From NCBI RefSeq assembly GCF_000380565.1, contig NZ_AQYJ01000028.1:310001-374000 (forward strand): a stretch of DNA of 64,000 bases, read 5' to 3'. This document shows, piece after piece, positions 35,948 to 44,682 of the stretch (positions within the stretch are counted from its first letter, which is position 1; each line of letters begins with the position of its first letter). Under the pieces are notes generated by a model that did not search any database, was not told the origin of the DNA, and was given only the letters and a program-made list of their open reading frames with translations. The DNA comes from Microbulbifer variabilis ATCC 700307. Its GTDB lineage: Bacteria; Pseudomonadota; Gammaproteobacteria; Pseudomonadales; Cellvibrionaceae. The position numbers and the translations under genes are program-made.

Positions 35948-35969
35948 TATGAGACATTTATGTATCATA
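35948..35969. promoter_or_regulatory. palindromic operator candidate 1 (TetR regulator)
   Basis: A 22-base near-perfect palindrome: TATGAGACAT then TTATGTATCATA, with one mismatched pair in the arms. It lies 26 bases from the Rieske gene start and contains TGAGACA, shared with candidate 2. Confidence 0.55.
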
Positions 35970-35984
35970 ACCGTCAGACATTAA

Positions 35985-36002
35985 TGAGACAACTGTGTCT
36001 CA
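35985..36002. promoter_or_regulatory. palindromic operator candidate 2 (TetR regulator)
   Basis: TGAGACA and TGTCTCA are exact inverted 7-bp arms around ACTG, 17 bases before the TetR start codon at 36019. Together with candidate 1 it fits autoregulation plus control of the Rieske operon. Confidence 0.6.
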
Positions 36003-36018
36003 AAAAAAAAGGGTTGCT

Positions 36019-36585
36019 ATGAATACCAATGATTCCAGAGTCAGTCGCTCCCGAGCCCGCCTTATTGAAGCCGGCAAGGAGCTACTGATGAAGAACCCAA
36101 AAGCCAGCCTGAAAGAAGTAGCCGAAGTTGCCGGGGTGGGAAGGGCAACCCTCTACCGGCACTTTGAAACCCGTGAGGAGTTGATCCTGGAGATAGCCAG
36201 AGAGTGTTTTAAGTTAACCAGCCAGGTTCTGCGGCCCATCTATACAGATTGCAAGCTCTCGGCTCGGGAAAAGGTGCGCAGGGGGCTCGAGGCTCTGATG
36301 CCCCTGGCAGATAGTTATCATTTCCTGCTATCTCTGTGGAATATCGCAGAGGGTGATTTAGAAGTGCTGGCGTATTATGGTCAGCAGATGGATGATTTAA
36401 CGAGTCTGATAGAACAGGCGCAAAAAGATGGCGACATTCGCAAGGATTTGTCCATCGAGTGGATAAGTTCAATAATTGATGCCCAGGTTTACTCAGCTTG
36501 GTGGTTGATCGGTCAGGGGCAGGCCAGTGTGGAACAGGCAGCAGGTTTTGCTGTTACCAGCTTATTTGAGGGTATAAATGCTTAG
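36019..36585 (+). CDS. TetR/AcrR-family repressor
   Basis: 188 residues from ATG 36019 (AAGGG 6 bases upstream; GTG 35995 is an in-frame alternative that would include part of the operator). The N-terminal helix-turn-helix reads KEVAEVAGVGRATLYRHFET, and GKELLMKNPKASL precedes it. The C-terminal domain should bind a ligand, probably the substrate or product of the divergent oxygenases. Confidence 0.88.
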   Translation: MNTNDSRVSRSRARLIEAGKELLMKNPKASLKEVAEVAGVGRATLYRHFETREELILEIARECFKLTSQVLRPIYTDCKLSAREKVRRGLEALMPLADSYHFLLSLWNIAEGDLEVLAYYGQQMDDLTSLIEQAQKDGDIRKDLSIEWISSIIDAQVYSAWWLIGQGQASVEQAAGFAVTSLFEGINA

Positions 36586-37439
36586 TAGTTTTAACCAACT
36601 TATTAGAGACTGTACTTTTCCCTAATATGGAGAGGTAAGCCTTATTGTCAATCAATCTATTTCTGCCGAGAGAAAAACTCTTTACTGGAAAATTGATTGT
36701 GCGTGAATTTTTATTCGTGAAGTGTAATTTAGAAAAAATTTTCAATAAACTGTAATAATATTTATCTGTCTGAAAATGTAACTTATGTAGTAGGCCGTTA
36801 GTTGGAAGTAACCTGATATTTACACCATGTGTAAAAGTTAATCTGAGCGTCCGCCTCTTCTATTTTTGTCATATTTTTTATGTTCCCCTAATTTTATTTT
36901 TGATTCTTATCTTTTGAGGTTTTCCTGCCCAGGCAGTCATCAGTAAAAAGCATCATATTGGAGAATTGGCAACTCGTGAAAGTGTGGAGCAAGATATGTC
37001 GTCAAAGGTGAATTTGGTGGTAAGTTGTGCACAAAATAAGGAGGTCCAAAAAATATGGTAAAAAATAATTATAAAAGCGTTAGCTGGTGCTGTGTAAAAC
37101 TAATATAGCGAGTGAATTTCCCCTGTCTTCAAATAGGGATTGCAACTGATTGTTTTTGGATTGCTGCTCAGTTAAAGGATGAAAAACAATTACGGGGTAG
37201 GTACAACCTCTAACCTGAATTTAGGATTGATTATCTGATTTTTTTGTGGTTCATTAATGTGCGTAAATTTCAGGAGGGAAAATTATTATTGATTTTCCTG
37301 GCTCCTGTTCAGAGTCAGCGTTGAATATTACCGGGGATGAATGTTTCTCCTGATTGCCAGTGGCATTTTCACTCAGCCTGAGTGGAAATTCAGTGTTTAA
37401 TTTGGAAAAGTATGCGCAACTCCAGGGAAAATGTAAGAA
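36586..37439. other. AT-rich intergenic stretch
   Basis: 854 bases without a normal gene. One tiny ORF (37055-37108) has a perfect ribosome site. A minus-strand open frame over 37254-37775 is judged a shadow of the next gene. No repeats or hairpins with T runs were recognised. Confidence 0.5.
37055..37108 (+). CDS. possible 17-residue peptide with a strong ribosome site
   Basis: AAGGAGGTCC, a perfect Shine-Dalgarno complement, lies 7 bases before ATG 37055. The frame reads MVKNNYKSVSWCCVKLI and stops. It may be a leader or signalling peptide, or the remnant 5' end of a lost gene. Nothing else supports it. Confidence 0.25.
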   Translation: MVKNNYKSVSWCCVKLI

Positions 37440-38039
37440 ATGGCAAAAAAATATATCTACATTCCAGTTAACAGCGATGAAATGCAGGAATTTGCAAAAG
37501 ATCTGGCCGGTGCCTGGAATATTCCTGCAAACCAGATCCTCGCCAATAAGGTGACTTCCGGAGTTGGCAAGGCTATGTACCGATGGGTGGATAAGTGTCT
37601 CAGTAAACTTACCCCAGCTGACACTCTTTACATAGTTACCCATGGCACAGGTGCACCCGATGGAAAGATGATTGGGGCCCAACGCAATAGTGGTAATAAC
37701 AAACAAAAGAAAGTATACGTAAATGGTATGGCGCAATGGCAGGGAGGTGAGTGGAAAACCTATACGCCAACCCAATTGGCGAGCACTTTGGTCAAGGAAG
37801 GCTTACCGGCTAACTTCGTTAACCTGCATGTCTGTGCTTGTGGCTCTGGTTATGATGGTAAGGAGCTGAGGCCCTGGGCCCAACGCCTGCTCCAGCAGAT
37901 GGCGAGCAGTCATAGGAGTCTTCAGGTAACAGGGTATACGGGTTGGTTTTCCTGCAGTACCAGCCGGGTCTGTATCAAAGTGGGTACAATCTTTTACCCG
38001 CTGGAGGAGCGCGCGGTCACTTTTTCCCTGGCGAATTAA
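37440..38039 (+). CDS. hypothetical protein with possible caspase-like His/Cys motifs
   Basis: 199 residues, no signal peptide, no recognised family. It starts MAKKYIYIPVNSDEMQEFAK. LYIVTHGTGAP (His68-Gly69) and, 64 residues later, VNLHVCACGSG (Cys132, Cys134) are set out like the His-Gly and Ala-Cys strands of clan CD (caspase-like) peptidases, each at the end of a predicted hydrophobic beta strand. C-terminal SCSTSRVC adds more cysteines. The fold call is inference from two short motifs. The gene stands alone; TAAGA before the ATG is a weak ribosome site. Confidence 0.6.
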   Translation: MAKKYIYIPVNSDEMQEFAKDLAGAWNIPANQILANKVTSGVGKAMYRWVDKCLSKLTPADTLYIVTHGTGAPDGKMIGAQRNSGNNKQKKVYVNGMAQWQGGEWKTYTPTQLASTLVKEGLPANFVNLHVCACGSGYDGKELRPWAQRLLQQMASSHRSLQVTGYTGWFSCSTSRVCIKVGTIFYPLEERAVTFSLAN

Positions 38040-38258
38040 CGCATCGATGAATCAATAATTAATATCGCATAGGGATGTGTGATTACTTATCACTTCTATT
38101 TAAGGGTGAAGCTGACAGAGTTGCCTTTGGAAATAGCGGCACTGATTCTATCAGTGTTCTGACACTCAATTGCTCGCTCGATACTGTTCCTTGTATACCC
38201 TGAATAAGTCATCGCGACGAAATTCTCGCGAATGCTGTGTTCAGGACATACCTAATTT

Positions 38259-40109
38259 ATGACTCTCGACCAGTTGCTTATTTTAGCCATCCTCGCGGTG
38301 ACCATTGCGCTGTTTATTTGGGGCCCTTGGCGACACGATATGGTGGCACTGGCATCCCTGCTTGCCTGTGTGTTTACCGGCTTAATACCTGCTGAGAATG
38401 CCTTTAACGGATTTGGACATCCTGCGGTGGTGACTGTGGCCTGCGTGTTAATCATCAGCCGAGGCCTGCAAAACACCGGGGCAATGGATGCTCTGGCGCA
38501 GCGAGTGGTACCGCGTAGCGGCAATATCACCTTGGGTATTTTATTGCTTACCGGTCTCGGCGCATTTCTGTCGAGTTTTATGAATAACATTGGTGCCTTG
38601 GCGTTGCTGATGCCAGTGGCTGCCGATATGGCTGAGAAACAGAATATAGCTCCCGGCAAAATTCTGATGCCGCTCTCCTTCGCCACTATTCTCGGCGGTA
38701 TGACTACCCTGATTGGCACCCCACCGAACCTGGTGGTATCGGGCTTTCGTGCCAGTGCAGGTGCTGGCAGTTACGGTATGTTTGATTTTACTCCGGTGGG
38801 CCTACTAGTGACGGTCGTTGGACTGCTGTTCATCGGTCTGATTGGTTGGCGCTTAGTACCGGGGCGCAGTCAGGCTGGAGCCTCCAGTTTTGACACCGGT
38901 ACCTACCTTACCGAGGCGGTTGTAGGCGAAAAGAGTGCCGCTGCAGGTAAGAGCCTTCGCGAGATTGGAAAACTGCTTGGTGCTGAAGATGCTCAGGTTG
39001 TAGGGATTGTTCATAACGATGCCCGAGTTTCGCCAGCTACTCCTTGGCACCGAGCGCACAGCGGAGACATTCTGGTTATTGAGGCTGAACCCGAATCCCT
39101 TGCGGCCAGCTTGTCGAGCCTCGGTCTCAAGATGGTGGGGGAATCGGAGAGTGTGCAGAAAGATAAAGAAGAATTGAAAGATAAAATGAGTCAAGCCACA
39201 GCTGGGCGTAAAGAGAAATCGGCAGAGAAGGAAAAAAACTCTAATCACCGTGAGGAAATGCAGCTGCGTGAGCTCGTGGTGATGCCCAACTCCCTTTTGG
39301 TTGGGCGCTCTATCCAATTCTTACATCTGTCTGCGCGCTACCAGATTCACCTGTTAGCTCTCTCCCGGCGGGGACGTCGCTCAGTGCGTAGGTTGCGCTC
39401 TACCCCGATACTGGCCGGAGATGCCCTGTTAATGATGGGGGCAGATGACAACTTGAATCATTTCGCCCGCGAGCAGGGCTGCGTCCCCCTGGCACAGCGG
39501 GATATCAGTATGCCGAATAAGGAAAAGTCAGCCATAGCACTAATTGCTATGGCACTGGCGGTTGGGGGAGCTGCTTTTGGTTTAATTCCCGCTGCGATCT
39601 CATTTGCTGCCTGCGTATTGGCGTTTATGGCATTGAAGGTTGTACCGTTACGAAATATTTATGAGTCCCTGGATGGCTCGGTAATCGTATTGCTGGGTAC
39701 CCTGATTGCAGTAGCGGACGTGATAGAAACCACTGGTGCCGCAGACCTGTTAGCGCAGGTATTGCTGGATAATCTGGCCCAGGGCAGTGCGGTAGTGGCA
39801 TTAGCGCTGATCTTGATTGTCACCATGACCCTGTCGGATTTTATGAACAATGTCGCGACTGCGGCGGTGATGTGCTCCATCGCCTTTAGCACTGCGGAGC
39901 AGCTGGCAGTAAACCCGGACAGTTTCCTGATGGCAGTGGCCATCGGCGCATCCTGTGCTTTTCTGACTCCGGTCGGACACCAGAACAATACATTAATCCT
40001 TGGACCGGGAGGATTTGATTTCGGTGACTACTGGCGCATGGGGCTGCCTCTGGAGATACTGGTCGTATTAGTCAGTATCCCCATGCTGTTGTGGGTCTGG
40101 CCCTTGTGA
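38259..40109 (+). CDS. SLC13-type (DASS/ArsB-like) permease with RCK/TrkA-C domains
   Basis: 616 residues. N- and C-terminal halves are membrane domains, separated by a soluble part (about 210-430) with two TrkA-C/RCK-like units (VVGEKSAAAGKSLREIGKLL; LRELVVMPNSLLVGRSIQF) and a charged linker between them (KDKEELKDKMSQATAG). SFMNNIGALALLMPVAADMA and DFMNNVATAAVMCSIAFSTA are the paired inverted-repeat motifs of SLC13 transporters, with IGTPPNLVVSGFR in the first. The substrate could be sulfate, dicarboxylates or another anion. The stop is 19 bases from that of the convergent CBS gene. Confidence 0.85.
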   Translation: MTLDQLLILAILAVTIALFIWGPWRHDMVALASLLACVFTGLIPAENAFNGFGHPAVVTVACVLIISRGLQNTGAMDALAQRVVPRSGNITLGILLLTGLGAFLSSFMNNIGALALLMPVAADMAEKQNIAPGKILMPLSFATILGGMTTLIGTPPNLVVSGFRASAGAGSYGMFDFTPVGLLVTVVGLLFIGLIGWRLVPGRSQAGASSFDTGTYLTEAVVGEKSAAAGKSLREIGKLLGAEDAQVVGIVHNDARVSPATPWHRAHSGDILVIEAEPESLAASLSSLGLKMVGESESVQKDKEELKDKMSQATAGRKEKSAEKEKNSNHREEMQLRELVVMPNSLLVGRSIQFLHLSARYQIHLLALSRRGRRSVRRLRSTPILAGDALLMMGADDNLNHFAREQGCVPLAQRDISMPNKEKSAIALIAMALAVGGAAFGLIPAAISFAACVLAFMALKVVPLRNIYESLDGSVIVLLGTLIAVADVIETTGAADLLAQVLLDNLAQGSAVVALALILIVTMTLSDFMNNVATAAVMCSIAFSTAEQLAVNPDSFLMAVAIGASCAFLTPVGHQNNTLILGPGGFDFGDYWRMGLPLEILVVLVSIPMLLWVWPL

Positions 40110-40128
40110 AATTGCTTTTTTACCGAAA

Positions 40129-40608
40129 TCAGGCGATGGAATCGTCTACCGGCTGGGCTAACTCCGCCATGTAGTTACTGCAAAAACGCAATATATCGGT
40201 CACTGTCACAATACCCACCAGTTCTCCCTCGCGCATTACCAATACCGAGCCGATCCCGGTATCGGCCATGGCCAACAGGATTTTATCGAGAGGGTCGTGG
40301 ATATCGGCGATAAAGGGGCGCCGTGCACAGAGGTCATGCACGTATAGCTGCTGCTCTTCCAGGCGATGGCCGGGTGCATTAGCGCGTTCTATATCTCCCC
40401 TGGAGATAACAGTTTCCAGTTCACCCGCTCGAGTAACTGGTAAATGGCGTACCTTGTGCTCCTCCATCACAGCCAAAGCGTCCTCGACAGTGGCATCGAT
40501 ATCAATGTGGTAGGGAAAGGGCGTCATTAATGCCGCAAGTGTGGGCATATGATGGATATTGTGGGGATTGGACATAGCTGACAATAAGTATCCAATAGTT
40601 TTTGGCAA
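40129..40608 (-). CDS. CBS-domain pair protein
   Basis: 159 residues; a second start at M12 (40575) is possible. Two CBS units: DATVEDALAVMEEHKVRHLP with GDIERAN, and DPLDKILLAMADTGIGSVLV with GIVTVTDILRF. Such stand-alone pairs bind adenosyl ligands and regulate partners. It is convergent with the SLC13/RCK transporter, whose stop is 19 bases away. No DNA-binding or enzyme domain is attached. Confidence 0.8.
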   Translation of the reverse strand: MPKTIGYLLSAMSNPHNIHHMPTLAALMTPFPYHIDIDATVEDALAVMEEHKVRHLPVTRAGELETVISRGDIERANAPGHRLEEQQLYVHDLCARRPFIADIHDPLDKILLAMADTGIGSVLVMREGELVGIVTVTDILRFCSNYMAELAQPVDDSIA

Positions 40609-41124
40609 TGAACTCTATTGCAATGACCAGCATAGTAATTTGCAATTGGCGACTGCAGGTACAATATAGCCAATACAGGAACAGTTGAATATCCCTTCAT
40701 TGAGGGAGATATCCCCGCCTTTGTTACTTTTTAGTAGCGATACGGGCGAAGATCCATATTATATTCAAATGACAGTGTGTAAACAGTTGATATTTATTGG
40801 CGAAAGCTTATTATTCGCGACCTCAGCCGAGAAATATAACCAGCCATTCGGGCATATCACCACTTTTGGCTGAACTCGGTTAGTTTTAAATAATGTATTT
40901 GCCGATTATATCTAGCGTTGGAGTCCACCTGCGCAGCGGTATCTACTTTTTTGTTTCGGCCCGTTCGTAATGTGTCGAATATTACAGTTCTTAACCGCAC
41001 TCAATCGGTTAACGCTGTTGTTTACAAATTTTTATATTTCGAATACCCGGGACTCGACTCTGTGTCGATTGCCGTCACAGGGTTTCCTCTGTATTTTTTA
41101 ATAACCGTCGTTGAGGTTTATTGA
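40609..41124. other. non-coding gap upstream of the MvaT-like gene
   Basis: 516 bases, AT-rich in the first half. No ORF worth reporting and no clear terminator. It probably holds a long promoter region of the nucleoid-protein gene; such genes are often autoregulated through AT-rich DNA. Confidence 0.45.
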
Positions 41125-41601
41125 ATGTTTCAGGAATACGAACAACTTGAACAACAAATCGCCGAACACCAGGCGAGAATCGAAGAGCTGCAGGAGCAAA
41201 TGGCCCAGGCAGAACGTAAAAAAGATGGCGTAATCGCTTTCGATAAGGCGCTGGTTAATTTGGCTGCGGAATACCAGATGGAAGAGGAAGAGTTCTTCGT
41301 CGCCCGCGGTCAGCAAATTGTTGAATGGCTGGTTGGCCAGCTGGGTGATGAGGATGCTCAGGACTTTGTTCAGACTCTTAAGTCCCGTGTTGCCCGTCAC
41401 CTGAAGAAAGAGGGAGATTCTCCCCGTCGCGGTCGTCGTGCAGCGCCCGCCAGTAAGTCTGCGGAGCCCAAGCTGGAAACCGGCCACTACCGCAACCCTT
41501 ATACCGGTGCCACTGTGGAAAAGAAAAAGCGTAATCCGAAGGCTTTAAGCCAGTGGATCGATGAGTATGGATTGGACACTGTAAAAGAGTGGAAGATCTA
41601 A
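41125..41601 (+). CDS. H-NS/MvaT-like nucleoid-associated protein
   Basis: 158 residues. The N-terminal 40 residues are a Gln/Glu-rich coiled coil (QEYEQLEQQIAEHQARIEEL) for oligomerisation. A charged linker (KKEGDSPRRGRRAAPASKS) follows, and the C-terminal YRNPYTGATVEKKKRNPKAL then WIDEYGLDTVKEW has the shape of the MvaT/H-NS DNA-binding domain. Such proteins silence AT-rich foreign DNA. It is larger than MvaT (about 124) because of an insertion between residues 40 and 90. The family call rests on pattern, not alignment. Confidence 0.7.
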   Translation: MFQEYEQLEQQIAEHQARIEELQEQMAQAERKKDGVIAFDKALVNLAAEYQMEEEEFFVARGQQIVEWLVGQLGDEDAQDFVQTLKSRVARHLKKEGDSPRRGRRAAPASKSAEPKLETGHYRNPYTGATVEKKKRNPKALSQWIDEYGLDTVKEWKI

Positions 41602-41619
41602 TCTCTTTTTGATCGCTAG

Positions 41620-41645
41620 TCCGGTGCCGTTTTATTGGCACCGGA
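41620..41645. terminator. hairpin after the MvaT-like gene
   Basis: TCCGGTGCC, an 8-base loop and GGCACCGGA pair perfectly, 18 bases after the stop. Only a weak T run follows, so it may terminate or stabilise the transcript. Confidence 0.5.
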
Positions 41646-41777
41646 TATCCTTCCCTATATATTTACTTTTCTTTACATATTGAGCGCATACTCCTGCGTT
41701 TTATCGCATTCCGATTTACTTGCTCTATCATTGCCTGCATAACGTCTTACTGAGTTATTGGTAGGGAGTATTAATCC

Positions 41778-42362
41778 GTGTTGTCCCGTTTAACGGTTCG
41801 CTTTACTTGCGCACTCCTGGCCCTGTTTGGAATGGCGGCTTGGGCTGAGAGTGAAACTGCAATTACTGATAGCCAGGTTATCTATTTAGTGCGCCATGCT
41901 GAGAAGCAGCGGGGCCTGGAAAGTGGAATAAACCCGCACCTGACAGAAGCTGGGCGGCAGCGCGCCAAGCAGCTGGCACGCGTACTTGGCGAGGTGGGTA
42001 TTGATGCGGTGTACAGTACTGACTATGTCCGTACCAAAGAGACCGCAGAGCCACTAGCTGCGGAGTTGGGCCTGCCGATTCAGACGTATAATCCCCGTAA
42101 ACTGAAGGAATTTGCACGGCAATTCGATCAGGCCGGTAAGCGGGTGCTGGTTGTGGGTCACAGTAATACAACTCCAAAGCTGGTGGAGCTGTTGGGCGGT
42201 GATAAGGGGCGGCCAATCAGGGAGTTGGATGAGTACGATCGGCTTTATATCGTGATACGCAATCGCGGAGATGTGACAACTTTGTTACAGCGTTATGGTG
42301 CCGATAGTAGTGCTAAAGCTGAGCGTAAATCGAAAACTGAAGCAGCTGTGGAAGAACCGTAA
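41778..42362 (+). CDS. exported histidine phosphatase (phosphoglycerate-mutase-like)
   Basis: 194 residues, GTG start with GTAGGGAG 10 bases upstream and a signal peptide (1-23, AWA-ESE). VRHAEK is the catalytic RHG-type motif, STDYVRTKETAEPLA the next conserved part, and VVGHSNTTPKLVELL carries the second His. The size and export suggest a periplasmic phosphatase of the SixA/PGM-like group. Substrate unknown. The C-terminal tail is charged and Ala/Lys-rich. Confidence 0.85.
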   Translation: MLSRLTVRFTCALLALFGMAAWAESETAITDSQVIYLVRHAEKQRGLESGINPHLTEAGRQRAKQLARVLGEVGIDAVYSTDYVRTKETAEPLAAELGLPIQTYNPRKLKEFARQFDQAGKRVLVVGHSNTTPKLVELLGGDKGRPIRELDEYDRLYIVIRNRGDVTTLLQRYGADSSAKAERKSKTEAAVEEP

Positions 42363-42367
42363 GGATT

Positions 42368-43072
42368 TTAGCCCAATAGATCTCGTACAAAATAATCCAC
42401 GACCTCAGAGGCGGGCCCATAGCGGTGCTCGGCAAAGGCATCGCCAACACTGCTGCGCTCCAAATTGAGTTCCACGCTGTGGGCACCTGCCTGGTTGGCA
42501 CATTCCACAAAGCCCGCTGCGGGATAAACGTTGCCAGAGGTACCTATGCTGATAAATAGGTCGCACCGACTCAGGGCATCGTAAATGCTACGCATTTGAA
42601 GGGGCATCTCCCCAAACCAGACTACGTGGGGCCGCAAGGTGCCCCTCAGGGCGCAACAGTGGCAAAGGTCGCTTGTATCCAGGTCTGAGTCGATAGGAAA
42701 CAGCTGGCCGCTAGTACTGCAACGCACTTTCAGAAGCTCCCCGTGCATGTGAATCAAATTGCTGCTACCGGCTCTTTCATGTAGATCATCAATATTCTGT
42801 GTGACCAGCAGGAACTCTCCGGAAAACTCTTGTTCTAGTCTTGCAAGTGCATGATGGGCGCTATTGGGGTTGATTTCACCCGATAGCAATTGACGGCGCC
42901 GCTCATTGTAAAAGCGCTGCACCAGGCGGGGATTACGCGCGAAGGCTTCCGGCGTAGCAACGTCTTCAATACGATGGTTTTCCCACAGGCCATCGGCTCC
43001 GCGGAAGGTGCGAATCCCGGATTCCGCTGAAACTCCGGCACCAGTCAGGACCACAATACTTTGATACTGCAT
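42368..43072 (-). CDS. cobB: NAD-dependent protein deacylase (sirtuin, CobB-like)
   Basis: 234 residues. [20 protein letters not shown] opens the NAD-binding fold, followed by [13 protein letters not shown] and MHGELL with the catalytic His, then [11 protein letters not shown] and [15 protein letters not shown]. Cys residues of a zinc site appear around RCSTSGQ and [23 protein letters not shown] holds the Tyr/Arg pair usual in class III sirtuins, which remove succinyl and other acyl groups. Convergent with the histidine phosphatase, 5 bases apart. Confidence 0.9.
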   Translation of the reverse strand: MQYQSIVVLTGAGVSAESGIRTFRGADGLWENHRIEDVATPEAFARNPRLVQRFYNERRRQLLSGEINPNSAHHALARLEQEFSGEFLLVTQNIDDLHERAGSSNLIHMHGELLKVRCSTSGQLFPIDSDLDTSDLCHCCALRGTLRPHVVWFGEMPLQMRSIYDALSRCDLFISIGTSGNVYPAAGFVECANQAGAHSVELNLERSSVGDAFAEHRYGPASEVVDYFVRDLLG

Positions 43073-43181
43073 ATTTATCGGTTTTTTCTTATTCTCAGAA
43101 TAGGTATGCGGCTGGATACTATGTCGATCGCAAAAAAATTACGCTACCAGCATGGGGGCAAGTGCCTATATTGAATTTCTT

Positions 43182-43201
43182 AAGGCGCACCCCTGCGCCT
43201 T
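43182..43201 (-). terminator. hairpin after ndh
   Basis: AAGGCGCA, a 4-base loop and TGCGCCTT, 46 bases beyond the ndh stop. The T run on the minus strand is short. Confidence 0.5.
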
Positions 43202-43246
43202 GATAATTTACGAATCCCTGTGGTGAGTCAAATCAGAGTGTTTGGT

Positions 43247-44554
43247 CTAATGCAATTTTAGCCGTGGGCTGACCGCGCGATTGGCCTGGCCGACCAGATA
43301 GAGCAGCATGGCCTTTGGCCAGCCGTGAATCGCTGCCAAGTGCATCCGGTAGAGGGAGCGGTAGGCAAAACCGGCAATGCGCCCCTCTACGGTGAGGCTG
43401 CCTTTTACCAGGGCGCCCATCAGGTTACCTATCGCAGTGTACTTACTCAGGGAGACCAGTGAGCCGCGATCGCGATAGTAGAAATGTTCCAACGGTTTGT
43501 CTTCAATCAGGGCGACCAGATTGTCGGCAGTCAGAGTAGCCATCTGCTGTGCAGCCTGGGCGCGGGGTGGCACTCTTTGTTCATCTCCATCTATACAGCT
43601 GGCACAGTCTCCCATGGCGAATATTTTTGGATCGCTTTGGGTCTGCAGAGTGGTTTTCACTTCAATTTGGTTGAGGCGATTAGTGGCGAGGCCATCCAGG
43701 TGGGTGAGAAACTCGGGGGCTTTTACCCCGGCAGCCCAGACGCGGATCCTTGCAGGAATTTTCTCTCCGTCGCGGGTTGTCAGGTCCGTGGCGCTGGCTC
43801 TGGCGATGTTGCAGCCAGTGAGCACACGCACTCCCATCTTTGCCAATTCCCGTTCGGCGTTATTGCCCAGCCGCGCGGGTAGTGCTGGTAGTAGGTGTGG
43901 GCCGGCTTCAATGACCGTTATCTCAATGGCATTGGAGCGAATGCGGCCGTAATTTCCCATTAACTTACTGGCATCTACCAGCTCTGCGGACAGCTCCACG
44001 CCGGTAGCACCGCCGCCGACGATAGCAATTTGCAGTTTTTCCTCGACATGGGTTTCCAAGCGCAAAAAATGATTGAGCAACTGTTGGTGGAATTTCTGTG
44101 CTTGCTCGCTGCTATCGAGGAACACACAGTGTTCGCGGACTCCCGGAGTACTGAAGTCATTACTCTGGCTGCCGATGCACAGCACCAGGTAGTCGTACTC
44201 CAGCTCCCGTGACGGCACCAGTTCGTCACCGTCGTCGTCCTTGACAGGGCCAAGTGTCAGCACTTGTCTTTTCCTGTCGAGGGACTCCAGTGCACCAAGT
44301 TGGAATTCATAACCGTTAGCGCGGGCATGAACCTGATAATTGAGCGCGTCCATATTGGCGTCAAGTGCGCCGGCAGCGACTTGGTGGAGCAGGGGTTTCC
44401 AGATATGGGTACGATTTTTATCGACCAGAGTTACTTGTACGGCGGGAGTTTTACGCCGTCGTGGCAGCCCCCGGGTAAAGTTGAAGTAGTGTCCGAGTCG
44501 TGTGGCCAGATGGAGGCCGCTGGCGCCTCCGCCAACAATCACGATTTTCTTCAT
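43247..44554 (-). CDS. ndh: type II NADH dehydrogenase
   Basis: 435 residues. The FAD-binding IVGGGASGLHLATRLG at 5-20, the second dinucleotide motif IAIVGGGATGVELSAEL, and the AMGDCASC and VPPRAQAAQQMA blocks identify NDH-2. A hydrophobic C-terminal stretch (AMLLYLVGQANRAVSPRLKL) probably attaches it to the inner membrane, where it passes electrons from NADH to quinone without pumping protons. It is on the same strand as the SelD fusion gene, 128 bases apart. Confidence 0.9.
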   Translation of the reverse strand: MKKIVIVGGGASGLHLATRLGHYFNFTRGLPRRRKTPAVQVTLVDKNRTHIWKPLLHQVAAGALDANMDALNYQVHARANGYEFQLGALESLDRKRQVLTLGPVKDDDGDELVPSRELEYDYLVLCIGSQSNDFSTPGVREHCVFLDSSEQAQKFHQQLLNHFLRLETHVEEKLQIAIVGGGATGVELSAELVDASKLMGNYGRIRSNAIEITVIEAGPHLLPALPARLGNNAERELAKMGVRVLTGCNIARASATDLTTRDGEKIPARIRVWAAGVKAPEFLTHLDGLATNRLNQIEVKTTLQTQSDPKIFAMGDCASCIDGDEQRVPPRAQAAQQMATLTADNLVALIEDKPLEHFYYRDRGSLVSLSKYTAIGNLMGALVKGSLTVEGRIAGFAYRSLYRMHLAAIHGWPKAMLLYLVGQANRAVSPRLKLH

Positions 44555-44682
44555 GGTGATTGGTCTTCCTGTCGATTGCTAAAAAGCCGACTCCCCAATC
44601 TGTGAAGACCTATTCGCCGGAATACTTGGTTGCCGGCGCTTGTTCTGGCGCCAGTATCTCTCTCATCGGTATTGGAGGCAAC

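Noticed and set aside
37254..37775. Minus-strand open frame of 173 codons
   Set aside because: It is antisense to the 199-residue gene at 37440, has low-complexity sequence and no start signal.
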